Assembly: GCA_012861695.1 (NCBI GenBank)
Contig: JAAOOA010000127.1
Location: 30,353,154 to 30,417,153, forward strand
Source of the DNA: Trematomus loennbergii
Taxonomy: Eukaryota > Chordata > Actinopteri > Perciformes > Nototheniidae
Direction of reading: 5' to 3'
Length of the DNA: 64,000 nt
In this document: piece after piece, positions 1-10,632 of the stretch
How positions within the stretch are numbered: position 1 is the first letter of the stretch
Layout of the letters: every line of letters begins with the position of its first letter
Notes under the pieces: model-generated
Seen by the model: the letters and a program-made list of their open reading frames with translations, nothing else
Database searches by the model: none
Told to the model about the DNA's origin: nothing
Translations under genes and position numbers: made by a program

Positions 1-732
1 TCGGCCCCGCTCGGTATGGCTGGGCCTCGTTAGGACTGGCTCACTTTATGGCGCATTTCCATTACAGTTTAGGAACTGGGGTAGTATCTATAGTAACGCA
101 GTGTAGGCGGAGCCGTGACGTGATCTTCAGAGGACCCCAGAAAAACAACACAGCCGTTAGCTGTTAGCACTCAGAGCTCACAGCTCCTCATATCTGTTCA
201 GAAACTAGACAAAAGTTAAACAAGTACAAACCACAGACTGCCTGTGTCATGGTGAATACAGTCGCTGCTTTATTTATGTCTATATAGGCCGTTGTTGTGA
301 GTGTGGACGGTCGGAGCATATACTGCGTTAGCTTAGCCAATCTCCATCTAGAAAACACGCATTTTAAAAGGTTTTTCGCCTGCCGTCTGTCTGCAGACTT
401 GACAAAGCATTAATTCATGGTTTTTACTAACCGGTATCAGTATGTTGTTACTTCGGCATCATTTTGAAACGTGTATTACAATTAAATCACGGTCAAATAT
501 GTCATCTTGTTGTAGTTGTAGCCCCCTTGCCAGCGACGCTCTCTCTAGTTAGCATACTCAGCCCGACTCAGCCTCGTTGTCTCTGGCCCTAGACCCGATT
601 TTATGAGGCCAGAAAAACTGTGAATTAGGACCCGCCGGCCGGTACTAGGCCAAGTGGAAACGCAACCAAAGACGGGCCGCTGACGTCACAGCCCTCTTAA
701 ACCGGGCTGCGCGCTGTAGTGGAAACGCGCCA
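1..732 (+). mobile_element. PIF/Harbinger-like non-autonomous element, copy 1 (left end cut by window edge)
   Basis: This is nearly the same sequence as 49286-50035, missing roughly the first 20 bases. The right terminal inverted repeat ends CTGTAGTGGAAACGCGCCA at 732, followed by TAA, which fits a TWA target duplication. It lies in the eif4g2 intron after exon 11. No coding capacity is seen. Confidence 0.75.
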
Positions 733-990
733 TAAGACAACACAATTATTTAGATTGATTGTGCGACAACAAATGACCATGGTGTGATTTTTCTAAGAAT
801 ATTTCTACTAAAAAGAAATCTCTTAAGTCTGAAGAGTTCAATTGGTCTCAGGACTTCTCTGCAGCAGCACATATTCAGCCTTACACCAATATTTAACTTC
901 CTGTGAATAATATTGCGCGAGTCCATGTTGCGATAACATTGTGATTAATCGTGCAGCCTGAGTCGAGACGCCATGAATGAAAGTCCATAC

Positions 991-1132
991 CTGGCATCTG
1001 CCCAAACATATCTGCCAATCCCCCGAGAGTCTCCCTGTCCAGTTTCATTCTGTTGGGCATGAAGGGGCTTTCCAGGAAGAAGTCCATCCTCATCCCCTGA
1101 GACATGGGTGCTGGGATGAAAACACTCAAATC
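991..1132 (-). CDS. eif4g2: eif4g2 exon 11, last coding exon inside the window
   Basis: The exon is 142 nt and encodes DLSVFIPAPMSQGMRMDFFL through GGLADMFGQMPG. The acceptor is TTTTAG and the donor GTATGG, leaving in phase 1 as expected for the following glycine. The next exon is outside the window. Confidence 0.95.
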
Positions 1133-4100
1133 CTAAAAGGAAAACACAGAAAAAAGCGGGGGTCCTTACATTTAATATCCAACATTAACTCAAGGCAGTT
1201 CCATACTCCATACCAAACTACACGATTGTTATCGTCGCGGAATTTTTTTTTTGTCAAAACAATATTCCTTCTGACACACTTTCCTACACCTGGTACAAAA
1301 CGCAGCGGCCAGACATTCATGCACATATTTAAAAAAAAAAAGTACATTATACCCCTTTGAGATATTGATTTCCCTACATTGTTGCTGGCCAAGAGATGTA
1401 TTAGAAAAGTGTAACTCTCAAACAGTTGAAGAAAATATATATTTGTGTAAGTAGCAGCATCAAGACTCTGGAATAGCCCCCCTAAAGAAATAAGAAAAGC
1501 TAAATCAAATGACTCCTTAAACTGACTCTGCCTTTAACCACTTTCTGGGTGATTCTTTACACGATTTGCACTGTACCATAGACTGATCTGTACGCATGAA
1601 TGCTTCTTCACCTGTGTATGTGTGAATGCCTTTAAGCCCTGAGTTATCGTTTGGCTCAGGTGTTTGTTGTAAAGCACTTTGTTTTAAAAGCGCTATAAAA
1701 AATGGATCCCACAATATGTTAATTGCTGATGTGGAGAAAGTAGCTCATTGTTAAAGAGAGCGGGTTTTAATACGTTTATTTTTAGGAGCCTTTTAGAACC
1801 TCAAGTGCCTCAACCTTGGCTTCTTAGCAACAATATTGCTGAGTGATGCTCAGATAACAACCTACTGCTTAACATCAGCAAAACCCAGGAGCTAATTGTT
1901 GAGCTTTTGTAAAAAGGAGGTGAAAACACACACTCGTGTCTACATAAAATGGGCAGAGTTAGCAAGTGAACCGTTTTTAATTTCCTGCTAAGAATAAAAA
2001 CAACATGATATAGTCATCATGTATCTCAATCCTTGAGAAAATTGCTCAAAAACCTCAGTGTTTCTTCAGTAAATTAAGGAGACAAAATTCCTCTACCAAG
2101 TTTTTCTTAAAGGTCACCCATCATGCTATTTTTAGGCATAGCATAGGTCTCAGATATATAAAAAAACATGTCTATGAAGTGTTTTGCTCAAAATACCAAA
2201 CGGATCACCCATTCTAGCCATGCCTCATATCCCTCTATTTCACTTCCTGTTTCAAAAGTGCTGATTTGGGGTATAAAGCTTTAAAATAATAATAATTGAT
2301 AACTAAAAAAGGAGGGGGCTGCGCTCATGCGGGACCCGGCAGCTACTGTCTAAACTAAATACTGCGGTGATGAAACGCCATATCATGGATTATCAAGGAT
2401 TATTTCTGAAACAGTATGGAGCTCAAAGGCTTTCTCTCTTGCCGGTTATACCACAAGGTGAGTCCTTTTTATTTCCTGCTTCTTCACACACATGCTCTCC
2501 AGTACAGGTTAGCTCTGAGTGTTAGCGATGCTAATGTAAACATGCACCATATTACATCCAAAACAGTCAGGCATTGTTTCTGATAGCAACTTTCTGATAG
2601 TGCCGTGGGTACATTTCTATATTACGTCATATCGGACGCAAATCTGGATCAGCTCCGTTGTCCCCGTTTTTAGAGATTTGGGTACGGAAAAAGAGAGAGG
2701 GTTTTATTTTCTGACGCTGCGTGAGTTCCCCTGACACACCGGGGACACATCTTTATGTAGACATCAAAAAGTGCATTTTGCATGATAGGTCCCCTTTAAC
2801 TTTTTAATATGTTAAAGGCTCCTGTCAAACATTGTCATGGTTTGTGCACGACTCGGGACAGAAGGGCCTTGCAGCAGGTGAATAAAACGGGTTAAACTGG
2901 TACCTATTTACCAAGGATCAGTGATATCAGGAAGAAGATGTTCCTGTGAAGAGCCCAGAGGATATTTAAAAGGATACTAACCCTTGCCCTGGCCTGTTAA
3001 GAAGTATCTAGTTGTACAACCAATCGCCATTTTTCTTTGTTTTCTTCTCTAGCAGTATGGGACTACAATAGCAGTTCATTGCAATGACAATAAAAGTATC
3101 TTTGTATCTTTGTATCCTGTATCCTTGCTGTTGGACATCAACAAATAATTATCCTGAAATGTGGGCGATCTACCCAAAGACCCCCGTGATTTCACTGCAC
3201 TCACTTTCACTGCCTCCTGACGGATCTGGTGAATCATCTTTGGTCCGTTGTCAATGAAAGCCTTGCGGGGGATCCAGTTGTTTTCTCGCAGTTCCACTGT
3301 GTCTTGGAGCAGGAAGCGGATCCTTGCGGGCAACTCCTTGTTATTCATTAAGGATCGGATACGGCCAAAATACTGATCCATTAAAGACTGGAGAGAGAGA
3401 GAGAGAGAGAGAGGGAGGGGAGGGAGGGAGAGTTGATCATTCAGTGTGGCAGCAGCAGGATTTACGTTGGCACTGGCTGGGAGCCGAGTGGGGCTTTAGG
3501 TGAGACTGTGAGCTCAGACAGGACTCGAGGTGACACAGTAAACCAGGCAGGACCACACATGCTCACAAAAAGAGACTGGCAGGGTAAAGAATAAATTAAA
3601 AGGCCAGCTAAAACCAGTGTAAAATGTCCAAAAATTAAGTTCTTAAAAGCTTTTACAATTGTACTTGTGCATGCATTCTCTGTGTAACTAACCACCTTAT
3701 GAACAGGTAGGATCAATGTTTCTGTGTATTGAATTTGACTAGGGTAAATAAAGTAAAATAAATGTCATTGCAGTTTCATGATTGGGTGTTTTTGTGATAT
3801 TGTAAATTCTCAAAAACCCTATTGATGTTATTTCATTAAAATGAGTGTGTATAGTTTACAGGCAAAAACTGTCACTCTTGCTTTCAACTGTTAATAGTCT
3901 ACCGTCTCACCAGGATTTTCATTTTGTATTTGCTTGTCAAGTGTTTTTTAGCACCAGGAAAAGCCTGTCATTGTAGGAAAATGTAAAAAAATATTAATAA
4001 TCAGACAGTATGAAGATTCTTTGTTTGTAAAAATATTAATCGGTTATCATTTTATAGCAGTTTTTGGAAGTGGACATTTGTCCCGAATGACTAATGTGGG

Positions 4101-7100
4101 AGTTTTTTGTTTAATCTGATTTTGTGCAAAAACTAATAATGCAAAAAAATACATTTTGTTGTAATCTTTGACATATCCAAGACTGTGATAAAAAAAAAAA
4201 GCCATTCCCAGATATGTATTATATGGAAAATAAATCATTTTCTGTTTTATCATGAAAAACAGTGATTTCATGTATTCAAAATGGCATTTAAAGGGTTAAA
4301 ATCCTGAAAATGATAAATATTTGGTATTTTTGATTAGGGCGGACGTTGCTTTAAAGATTGAACCCAAAAAAGTTGAGAAAAAAACTTTTAATATAATGTT
4401 TTTATCAAAGTTTTTGGCAGTGGACATTGTCCCGAATGACTAATTTGCGCTGTCCAATCGAATGATACTCAGGGTTAAGTAACTGGCAGCTGTGTAATTG
4501 CAAATTCTTGCCATACACATCCTCTGCAGATGTTGCAGTGCCATTAAAAGTCTGGAGCGTTACCTTTGCTTTGTTGTGGTCGAGTCTCGGCCCCACTGTT
4601 CTCATTATCTGACAGAGGCACTCCAGATCCTCCCCCATGTCCTTGAGCTGGACTCTTTTCTTCTTTTCCAGCAGCTTCACAAAAAATGAAGGGGATAAGT
4701 AAGGTTCAAACAAGGTACTCTAGTCTGGTTTCATGAAAGTATGCAGTAAATGAGAAAAAGGAAGTGAGTTGAAACCAAACACACAAAAGGGCACGTACTG
4801 TTTTGATGCACTTGTGAAGGATAGATTCGTGGATGAGGTCGAGTTTGCCAAGTTCCCCGATGAATTTGATGTTGCCAAGCATCTTTCTCTTGGCAATTGA
4901 ACGCTGCTCCTCCTCCTCAGAAGTAAGAGGGTTGTCATGTTTGTCATAGACTGAACAGAGAGGACGAAAAACAGAAGTGAGTCGAGGACAGGCTGTGAGG
5001 AAATGAGACAACAAGGTAATGCACAAAGACACAGACTTACTTTCAACATTTCTGGTGCGGTTTTCAAATTCATCTTGAAGTTTGGAAATGAGCAGTCGTC
5101 TGAAGGTCTGTGACGCAAAATAAAAAAGGTTAGATGTTAGGTCGACCAAATGTTAGATTAAAAAAGTCTTAGTCCAGCAACTTTTGTTTGTAAATAAAAA
5201 CAAAAACTTCATCTGGGCGCTGTGCTTTGTCGCACCTAATTTTGAACCGTATGCTAGTAGAGTACATTATTTTTGGGGCAGAAAATCCAAAGTTTGGGTT
5301 ATTATGAGTGTGAGTTTTCTATTCTGAAAATAATAAATTTGAGTTTTGATCCCATGATCAGGGCTTAATGTTGCATCTTTGCAGACGTGTATATTTTCCG
5401 TTTGCTTTGTATTATTTATTTGTTTGTTAAAATGTCCCATGACATGCTTTTCCGGTTATTACCCGTCCCTTGTGTGTTATGTAGCTTGTTCTGCATGTAA
5501 ACGGTCTGCAAAGTATTTTCTCAGCCGCAGCTCGCGGATTTCTCAGCCTGAACTCAGCCTGAGTTCCGCTCTGTCTCGCAGACCCCACGCAGCAACCAGG
5601 AAACGACACCAGTAATCCAGCTCACACTGTCCGCTCCTCGATCCTCAAAGGGCGGAGCAGCGAGCCCCGCAACGTCCCGCCAACACGGCACCCAGACCCC
5701 ACGCAGCATTCTCATCTGTTTGTCATTACTGGTGTCATTTCTGGTTGCTAACAAACGCCATTGTAACACATAATCACTGATGTTCCGTGTAACGGTGGAG
5801 GACTCATCAACAGAGTGGGCGAGCTGACCAATCAGAGCACAGTGGGCTCATAGGGAGGGGGGGGCAGGAGCTCCAACAAGCGTGTAGGACAGAGAGTGAA
5901 TACACATATTATACAGATATGCTGTATGAGAAACCAATGTGAGTTTGGAAATTGAACAATGTAAATCTATTCTAGTAGACCTCAACAATGGAATTATGAT
6001 CAGTAGAAATGGCCATGACATGGGACCTTTAATTGTGTCCTTGCAGCTTGTTCTGACAAACATTTAGAATCATCACCGCTGTTCTGCAGTTTGCAAAGTC
6101 ACATATTCGTCCGTGCGCTGTGACATACAATCCCTTTGCATGTGTAACATTTAATTTATATTTATATCAAAGTCTCATTCTTACAATTGTATAATATATT
6201 GTATATGCACGCATGCTAGTTACTCATAATGTTCTCTCTCGGCCCTTGAAATGAAACCATTTTCAGAAGCAGAATAAATCAATAGTAGTAATTATAAAAT
6301 ATTATAAAAGTGTGACGACTAATCACTTGAACTGACAACTACTGGTCGAGTGGGAAAAGCTTAAGTTAAGGGCAGCCCTGAGCTCAACCAATTTAAATCA
6401 TGTCACCAGCTTACAATTAAATGAAGGGACAAAACAATCATTTGGAGAAACCATGAGCTTCTATCAGAGAGTGGTACTCATGGCTTAATTATAGCCCGCT
6501 CAGTAGAACAGAAATGACAGCAGTGACATAAAGGAGGAGAATAAATGTTCTCAAGGCTGGAGCATTTATTTAACCACACATCCACACTTACTGTGCTCTG
6601 CTTTTGGGATGTTTGGATCTCAGATGAAGGGCCATCAAAGTTTGGTGCGTCCTCTGCCAAGCGCAGACATAGCTGAGCATAGAGCGAGCTATACTTCGGC
6701 TCTTCTAGGGCTTTGTCTACAATCTGAGGGGGAGGAGGGGAGGAGGGAAGGAGGGAAGGAGGGAAGGAGGGAAGGAGAAAGAGGGACCACTCGGGTCATT
6801 AAAATGGGTATGAGTCACTGAGAGCACCGTGCCAAGAAATGGGTGAAGACATTTCCATTCAGCAGAGGACTGAAGGATAAAAGAAAAATGTTTCATTACC
6901 AGCAAGATGATTCCTTTAAGGACGAGTTTTGAATCTACGCCCACGTTGAGGAGCTCGAGGCATAGCTTGTCAAACCTTTCAGGCGTGAGTTTGTTGAGTA
7001 TGCTGGGAAAAATAAAAACAAGAGAGGAAGGGAGGGGCGGCAAGATAAGGAAGTCAGTACGCTTATACAAGATCAAGATGTTGGCATGATACAGTTAGCA

Positions 7101-10100
7101 AGAAGGTTTTCTCATGTTTACTTTCATGTGGCTTGTTAGGACAACCTCAAACAAACAACACCATCCTGAGTTTTAAAAGATTAGATTGCCCTCCCCTCTG
7201 AAGGGTTTCTGATCTTCTCCTTAACCCAGATGCTGACACTCTGAAGAAGGAAGTTATACCTCTCTTCCAAAACATAAACCCTGTTGTTGACACTTGTTCA
7301 ATCAGCTAAGTTACACAAGTCTCCTCAATAAGTAATCCTTAAAGGTAGGGTAGGTAAGAATGGAGAAACCAGCTTGAGTGCGCTAGAATTTGAAAGTATG
7401 CAGCCGAAAAAAAATCTGCCCCTTCCTTCAGACTTCCTTACAGAGCCCCTCCTCCAACACACAAACGCGCACATGACCAATGAGGGCACGAGGTAAGTTT
7501 GTGCACAGATGGAAGGCTGACAGGCAGGTAGGCCATCCAGTTATTTTAGCGGGCCGGCTCAGATGATTGGTCGTGCTTTTTACAGCGCCACGGCTTCCAC
7601 AGATGACATTTTTTTGATGTATTTATTGTCAAAGCATTTAATGTATTCATTGCTATCGGGATGTTAAGAGCATTCCATGGAATATAACAAAAAGTGTTTC
7701 TGAAGTGAATTACCTACCCCACCTTTAAAACATCAGACGAAAATCCAAGAAGCCAGAGTGCAGGTTTATTTGAGGTCAAACTCAATAGTCCATTACATCT
7801 CAGTAAGTCTTCTAAAGAGTATCTTTCCACTATGTCATTACCCATCAGAATGAATTCACACGCCTGGAGAAAGCTGCAGCATCACTTCACTTTCTGTGAC
7901 GCAGTGCAACTGAGCCCATTAATAATGATTTATAAATCCACAGGCTTTGTTAGAAAATCTCATTATCCACATCGGCTTTTTCATATATTACTGGCTTTGT
8001 TTATTTAAAGCGAGAAGAGTTAATGTAACACACGTTCATTTTCAGATGGCGGGTTAAGAGAATGCACGTTAGCAAGAGAAAATCAAGCATTTCAGTATAA
8101 AAAACAAGGGAAACAATGATTACATAAGAATGTGGCTCGATGATTGTACAGAAATGAATGATCTGCCCCAGGTGGATGCCAGGAGCTATGCTACATTCCT
8201 GAGGAAACTGTCATCTATTAATCTTATGTAAACATGAACTGACAAAAGGGGAAACGGGTTAAATTGCAATTAGCAATGCACATGCCATCTCAGTGACTGC
8301 AGAACTACACAACGTAACACTCTGTCCTGATTGCCCCATAAAATAATGTGTACATCAAGAAATGTATCAACAATACACGAGAAACAGAAAGTAATGCAAG
8401 GACAAACTATTGGTTAACTTCAGATTTGGGAATAAAGATTGAACTTTTATAGGAAGCAGACATTTATTTCCGACAGCCCTTTCTTTTGAATCAACCTGGT
8501 TTAACGAAATCCTATACATATTCACTGATCCAAATGTCAAGATTGTTGCTCAAACATCTGCAGGCCTTTTTTCTTGAGTAGAGCTCTTCTTGCAATCCAG
8601 ACCACACTAACTGTTAATCGGATATACATTTCGCAGAACGACTGCACAACTGAAATGGTAGTAACAATCTTTAAGCCTCAGGCGATAAGAATTCTTGCAC
8701 ACTATTTCCGGGCAAGTCTGGATAAAAGGGAGAATACAAATGTTTCTTGTCCCTGGTGATGGATAATTAACGATAAATACACATACGGGCTTGAACTTAC
8801 CCCTCACTTTCCTGAAGATTGCATCGTGTCGCTCTTTTTCGTTGCTGGAGTTGACATCTCGTCTAGTGCTTCGTGAAGGAACCCATATCTGAACGCTTTG
8901 CCCTGGGGTTTTCCCCAGGAACTCGCTGTAAAAGTGAAAAGAGAGAGAGAAAAAAAGAGTGAATACCACAATATTTGCAGACTACAATGGCTAGTACAGA
9001 AAAATAACAAGTGCACTTGCAATACATGCATTGTTCCAGTAGAAATATTTTAAGGGTAAACATTTTATACTACAAGGGCTGCACTACCAGGTATATCAAC
9101 TTATAGAAGGGTATAATTCTCTCCCCATCTTATTTACCTAAAATAAAAATGCAGGTGTGGATGTAAATGATATGCAGTAGAAAAATGTGTGCCCTAAATG
9201 TTTCGTGGCCAATGCTAGACCTTTTAACATTTCCTTTTCCACCCTTTGTTGTAACACAATCCCAGACGGCACGGTGGTTAGTAAACAAGCCTGTGCTCTC
9301 GGCAGTTGACTGACATCATGTAACAGCACTTCTGGGTATTCAAATAAAAGCTTCCTGTAATTCAGGTCCTATAATAAACAAGGTTGTCAGGTTTCGTTAG
9401 CAGTGGGGTGATACAACTAGTGCTTTAGTGTTAATATATTAGATAACGATGCGCTAAGTGTGATCTTAGAAATGTTCAAATGACAAACCTGTTGCCGACA
9501 GTCTTGGGATGGTGCTGAGGTGCGCCCCTACCACCTCCTCCCCCCGAAGAAGCACTGTGGAAGCAAACGTAAGGATGCATAGCTTCACACAGCACTGAAG
9601 AGGAAGGAAATGAGCCTGCATCTTCACCTCAAAAGAGACTCAATTCAAATGCATTGCATGTATGCAGTATTAACACCAAACACACACTAAGAAACAAGAA
9701 CCCTGCTTACAAGTTGGGTGAATTTACATTTTAAAACCCCCAAAACTGTAAGCACACAACACAATCAGCCACATTAATAAAAGATTAAAATCAACTTTGT
9801 GTTGCTAAATGTTTTCCCTAAAAGCATTAACTGTGAATCTAATTCAGAAAATGACTCTTAGTAATCAGTATTGAAAAATCACCATTATACATCTCTCATG
9901 ATCTCAGATAGCAAAACGTGATGCACAACAAGCTAAGGCGACAAACTATGTGTGATGGAAAAGCAGAACAGGGTGTTCACACTGACTGCTCTGCTGCGGT
10001 TTGATCATGCACATCATGCTCTATTAATACGGAAATGTGTGTTGAACTGCAATTCCCTGCAGTGGGAGTGATTGACTTGTAAATCAGCACACGTGCAAAA

Positions 10101-10565
10101 CTTGTAAAGTCAGTCAAGGCATTTTAATGATCAGCCAATTAGCAAACTACTTATCAACATGTTAAATTGACATGACATGACCTTAAATCCCCTGTTTCCA
10201 AGTTAGAATACAGCCCGCAAAACATTTGAAGCCTTAATGTAGACTGGTTCCAGGGTGAGAGTCATGTTGACAATGACTCTATACGGTGACAGACAGACTG
10301 CTGCCTCTATCAATACTCCATAAATCCTCTCAAGGCTTATCATGTCTACGCAGCAAAAGGCTTCACAAAGAGAAATGTCTGACAGCCATTTTGAGCCTTC
10401 CCACATCCTGCTTTGTTCTAAAGGCCAGAAGTTCCAGCCCAAAAAGCTAGCTAAGGGGCTAACCATGGAGAAAAAAAGATAAGAAATGTATTATTTACAT
10501 GTGTGCATCTTTTGGGTTTATTACCTGAAACGAGAAGCACCCCCTTCTGCAATCAAACTCTCCAC
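991..10565 (-). CDS. eif4g2: eif4g2 (DAP5/NAT1), N-terminal and MIF4G part, spliced, runs off the left edge
   Basis: Eukaryotic translation initiation factor 4 gamma 2 acts in the cytosol as a scaffold for cap-independent and alternative cap-dependent initiation. It binds eIF4A and eIF3 but lacks the eIF4E site of eIF4G1. Coding exons on the minus strand are 10565-10525, 9554-9489, 8925-8801, 7002-6900, 6723-6592, 5107-5041, 4950-4799, 4674-4564, 3387-3205 and 1132-991, all with GT..AG borders. The product matches vertebrate eIF4G2 throughout, for example NEKERHDAIFRKV, KLCLELLNVGV, LGNIKFIGELGKLDLIHESI and KELPARIRFLLQDTVELR. Residues 1-77 are the Gly/Ser-rich N-terminus; about 78-308 form the MIF4G HEAT-repeat domain; DLSVFIPAPM follows. 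About 375 residues are present; MA3 and W2 domains must lie left of base 1. The start is GUG. Phases agree at every junction except exon 4 to exon 5, which is one base short. Teleosts have two copies (eif4g2a, eif4g2b); I cannot say which this is. Confidence 0.95.
1133..2106. other. eif4g2 intron 10, part without an identified full element
   Basis: The stretch is AT-rich intronic sequence. Around 1640-1715 is a LINE-tail-like motif (GTAAAGCACTTTG then AAAAGCGCTATAAAAAATGG), typical of L2-type fish retrotransposon ends. Nothing else is recognised. Confidence 0.4.
2107..2799. mobile_element. TTAA-flanked MITE, family B (GACCTATCATGC ends), in eif4g2 intron
   Basis: The ends are TTAAAGGTCACCCATCATGC and GCATGATAGGTCCCCTTTAA in inverted orientation, with TTAA at both borders. 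The interior shares blocks with copies at 30.9, 35.3, 43.5 and 47.8 kb, such as TTGCTCAAAATACC, AGAGAGGGTTTTATTTTCTG and CCGGGGACACAT. TTAA targets suggest piggyBac-type mobilisation; the family name is unknown to me. Confidence 0.65.
3000..3115 (+). repeat. LINE-tail-like fragment
   Basis: The sequence ends in GCAATGACAATAAAAGTATC followed by imperfect repeats of TTTGTATC, the form of a retrotransposon 3' end with its short tandem tail. Classification is uncertain. Confidence 0.35.
3205..3387 (-). CDS. eif4g2: eif4g2 exon 10, end of MIF4G
   Basis: The exon is 183 nt in phase 0 and encodes SLMDQYFGRIRSLMNNKELP through IRQEAVK (residues 267-327). The acceptor CAG is immediately preceded on the minus strand by a (CT)n microsatellite that serves as the pyrimidine tract. 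The donor is GTGAGT. Confidence 0.96.
3388..3432. repeat. (GA)n/(CT)n microsatellite abutting the exon 10 acceptor
   Basis: A run of GA dinucleotides followed by GGGAGG units lies on the plus strand. On the sense strand it is an uninterrupted pyrimidine tract ending in CAG at the exon 10 acceptor. Confidence 0.9.
3433..4563. other. eif4g2 intron 9; AT-rich with one direct repeat
   Basis: The block GTGGACATTTGTCCCGAATG (about 4070-4089) recurs at about 4422-4440 in direct orientation, and the second copy is followed by CAGGGTTAA. This could be a decayed TTAA transposon whose left end I cannot find. The rest shows nothing. Confidence 0.4.
4564..4674 (-). CDS. eif4g2: eif4g2 exon 9, MIF4G
   Basis: The exon is 111 nt in phase 0, LLEKKKRVQLKDMGEDLECL through GPRLDHNKAK (residues 230-266). 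The acceptor is GTGAAG and the donor GTAACG. Confidence 0.95.
4799..4950 (-). CDS. eif4g2: eif4g2 exon 8, MIF4G
   Basis: The exon is 152 nt and encodes YDKHDNPL, an acidic EEEEQR segment, then KMLGNIKFIGELGKLDLIHE and ILHKCIKT (residues 180-229). The acceptor is GTTCAG and the donor GTACGT. Confidence 0.96.
5041..5107 (-). CDS. eif4g2: eif4g2 exon 7, MIF4G
   Basis: The exon is 67 nt and encodes TFRRLLISKLQDEFENRTRN then VE and one base of the next codon. The acceptor is TCACAG and the donor GTAAGT. Confidence 0.95.
5108..5426. other. eif4g2 intron 6, unannotated AT-rich part
   Basis: No repeat or motif is recognised between exon 7 and the TTAA element starting at 5427. Confidence 0.4.
5427..6032. 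mobile_element. TTAA-flanked MITE, family D (CCCATGACATG ends)
   Basis: The ends are TTAAAATGTCCCATGACATG and CATGACATGGGACCTTTAA, inverted, with TTAA on both sides. The copy at 58554-59177 has the same ends and the shared block GTTTACATGCAGAA in opposite orientation. It also holds an internal inverted pair around AGACCCCACGCAGCA and GACACCAGTAAT. Confidence 0.65.
6033..6591. other. eif4g2 intron 6, remainder
   Basis: No feature is recognised between the MITE and exon 6's donor. Confidence 0.4.
6592..6723 (-). CDS. eif4g2: eif4g2 exon 6, MIF4G
   Basis: The exon is 132 nt in phase 0 and encodes residues 113-156, IVDKALEEPKYSSLYAQLCL through QTSQKQST. The acceptor lies directly behind a long pyrimidine tract made of a CCCTT-type microsatellite. 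The donor is GTAAGT. Confidence 0.96.
6727..6786. repeat. Purine-rich microsatellite (GGGAA/GGAGG units) at the exon 6 acceptor
   Basis: Tandem AGGGAAGG-type units lie on the plus strand. In sense orientation this is a 55-60 base pyrimidine tract running straight into the CAG acceptor of exon 6. Confidence 0.9.
6900..7002 (-). CDS. eif4g2: eif4g2 exon 5, start of MIF4G
   Basis: The acceptor is TTTCCCAG before 7002. The exon begins C ATA CTC, giving ILNKLTPERFDKLCLELLNV and on to KGIILL (residues 79-112). The donor is GTAATG. These are the first MIF4G helices, strongly conserved in the family. Confidence 0.95.
7003..7338. other. eif4g2 intron 4, left part
   Basis: No recognisable element. 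It lies between exon 5 and the family A MITE. Confidence 0.4.
7339..7728. mobile_element. TTAA-flanked MITE, family A (AGGTGGGGTAGGTAA ends)
   Basis: The borders are TTAAAGGTAGGGTAGGTAAG and ACCTACCCCACCTTTAA, an inverted pair with TTAA outside. The interior (CACATGACCAATGAGGGCAC, GATTGGTCGTGCTTTTTACA, GGAATGCTCTTAACATCC type blocks) recurs at 15069-15932 and 45058-45448. It is about 390 bp, non-coding, in an eif4g2 intron. Confidence 0.75.
7729..8800. other. eif4g2 intron 4, right part
   Basis: AT-rich unique sequence; nothing recognised. Confidence 0.4.
8801..8925 (-). CDS. eif4g2: eif4g2 exon 4
   Basis: The exon is 125 nt and encodes SEFLGKTPGQ through AIFRKVRG, residues 36-78, leading into MIF4G. 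The acceptor is TTTACAG before 8925. The 3' end reads GTG AGG G then GTAAG, so with a GT donor the exon ends in phase 1, whereas the next exon needs phase 2. See the finding on the one-base conflict. Confidence 0.9.
8926..9488. other. eif4g2 intron 3
   Basis: A short (GA)n stretch lies near 8940-8956, serving as the exon 4 pyrimidine tract in sense orientation. No other feature is seen. Confidence 0.4.
9489..9554 (-). CDS. eif4g2: eif4g2 exon 3, Gly-rich segment
   Basis: The exon is 66 nt, entered in phase 2 (T completes serine) and left after AAC AG. It encodes residues 15-35, ASSGGGGGRGAPQHHPKTVGN, matching the Gly-rich stretch and APQHYPKTAGN of mammalian eIF4G2. The acceptor is CCACAG and the donor GTTTGT. 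Confidence 0.92.
9555..10524. other. eif4g2 intron 2
   Basis: Unique sequence, nothing recognised. No box C/D or H/ACA snoRNA could be supported by eye, although mammalian EIF4G2 has an intronic snoRNA. Confidence 0.4.
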
Positions 10566-10632
10566 TTTGGCGACTTGACAATGAAGAATACTTAAAAGAA
10601 TAAGAGTAACAGGAGGGGATGGGGAAACGGTG
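10525..10632 (-). CDS. eif4g2: eif4g2 exon 2 with the GUG start codon
   Basis: The acceptor is CTCAG before 10632 and the donor is GTAATA after 10525. Bases 10632-10566 are leader; coding begins at GTG 10565-10563 in the context GCCAAAGTGG, identical to what is known for mammalian DAP5. The peptide is (V/M)ESLIAEGGASRF plus two bases of a serine codon. Reading upstream in frame from GTG there is no ATG, only open codons, back to a TAA at the end of exon 1. Confidence 0.93.

Noticed and set aside
893..990. Extension of the eif4g2 exon 11 frame to 893
   Set aside because: A clear GT donor at 990-989 ends the exon in the phase expected for the next glycine; beyond it the frame has no eIF4G2 similarity.
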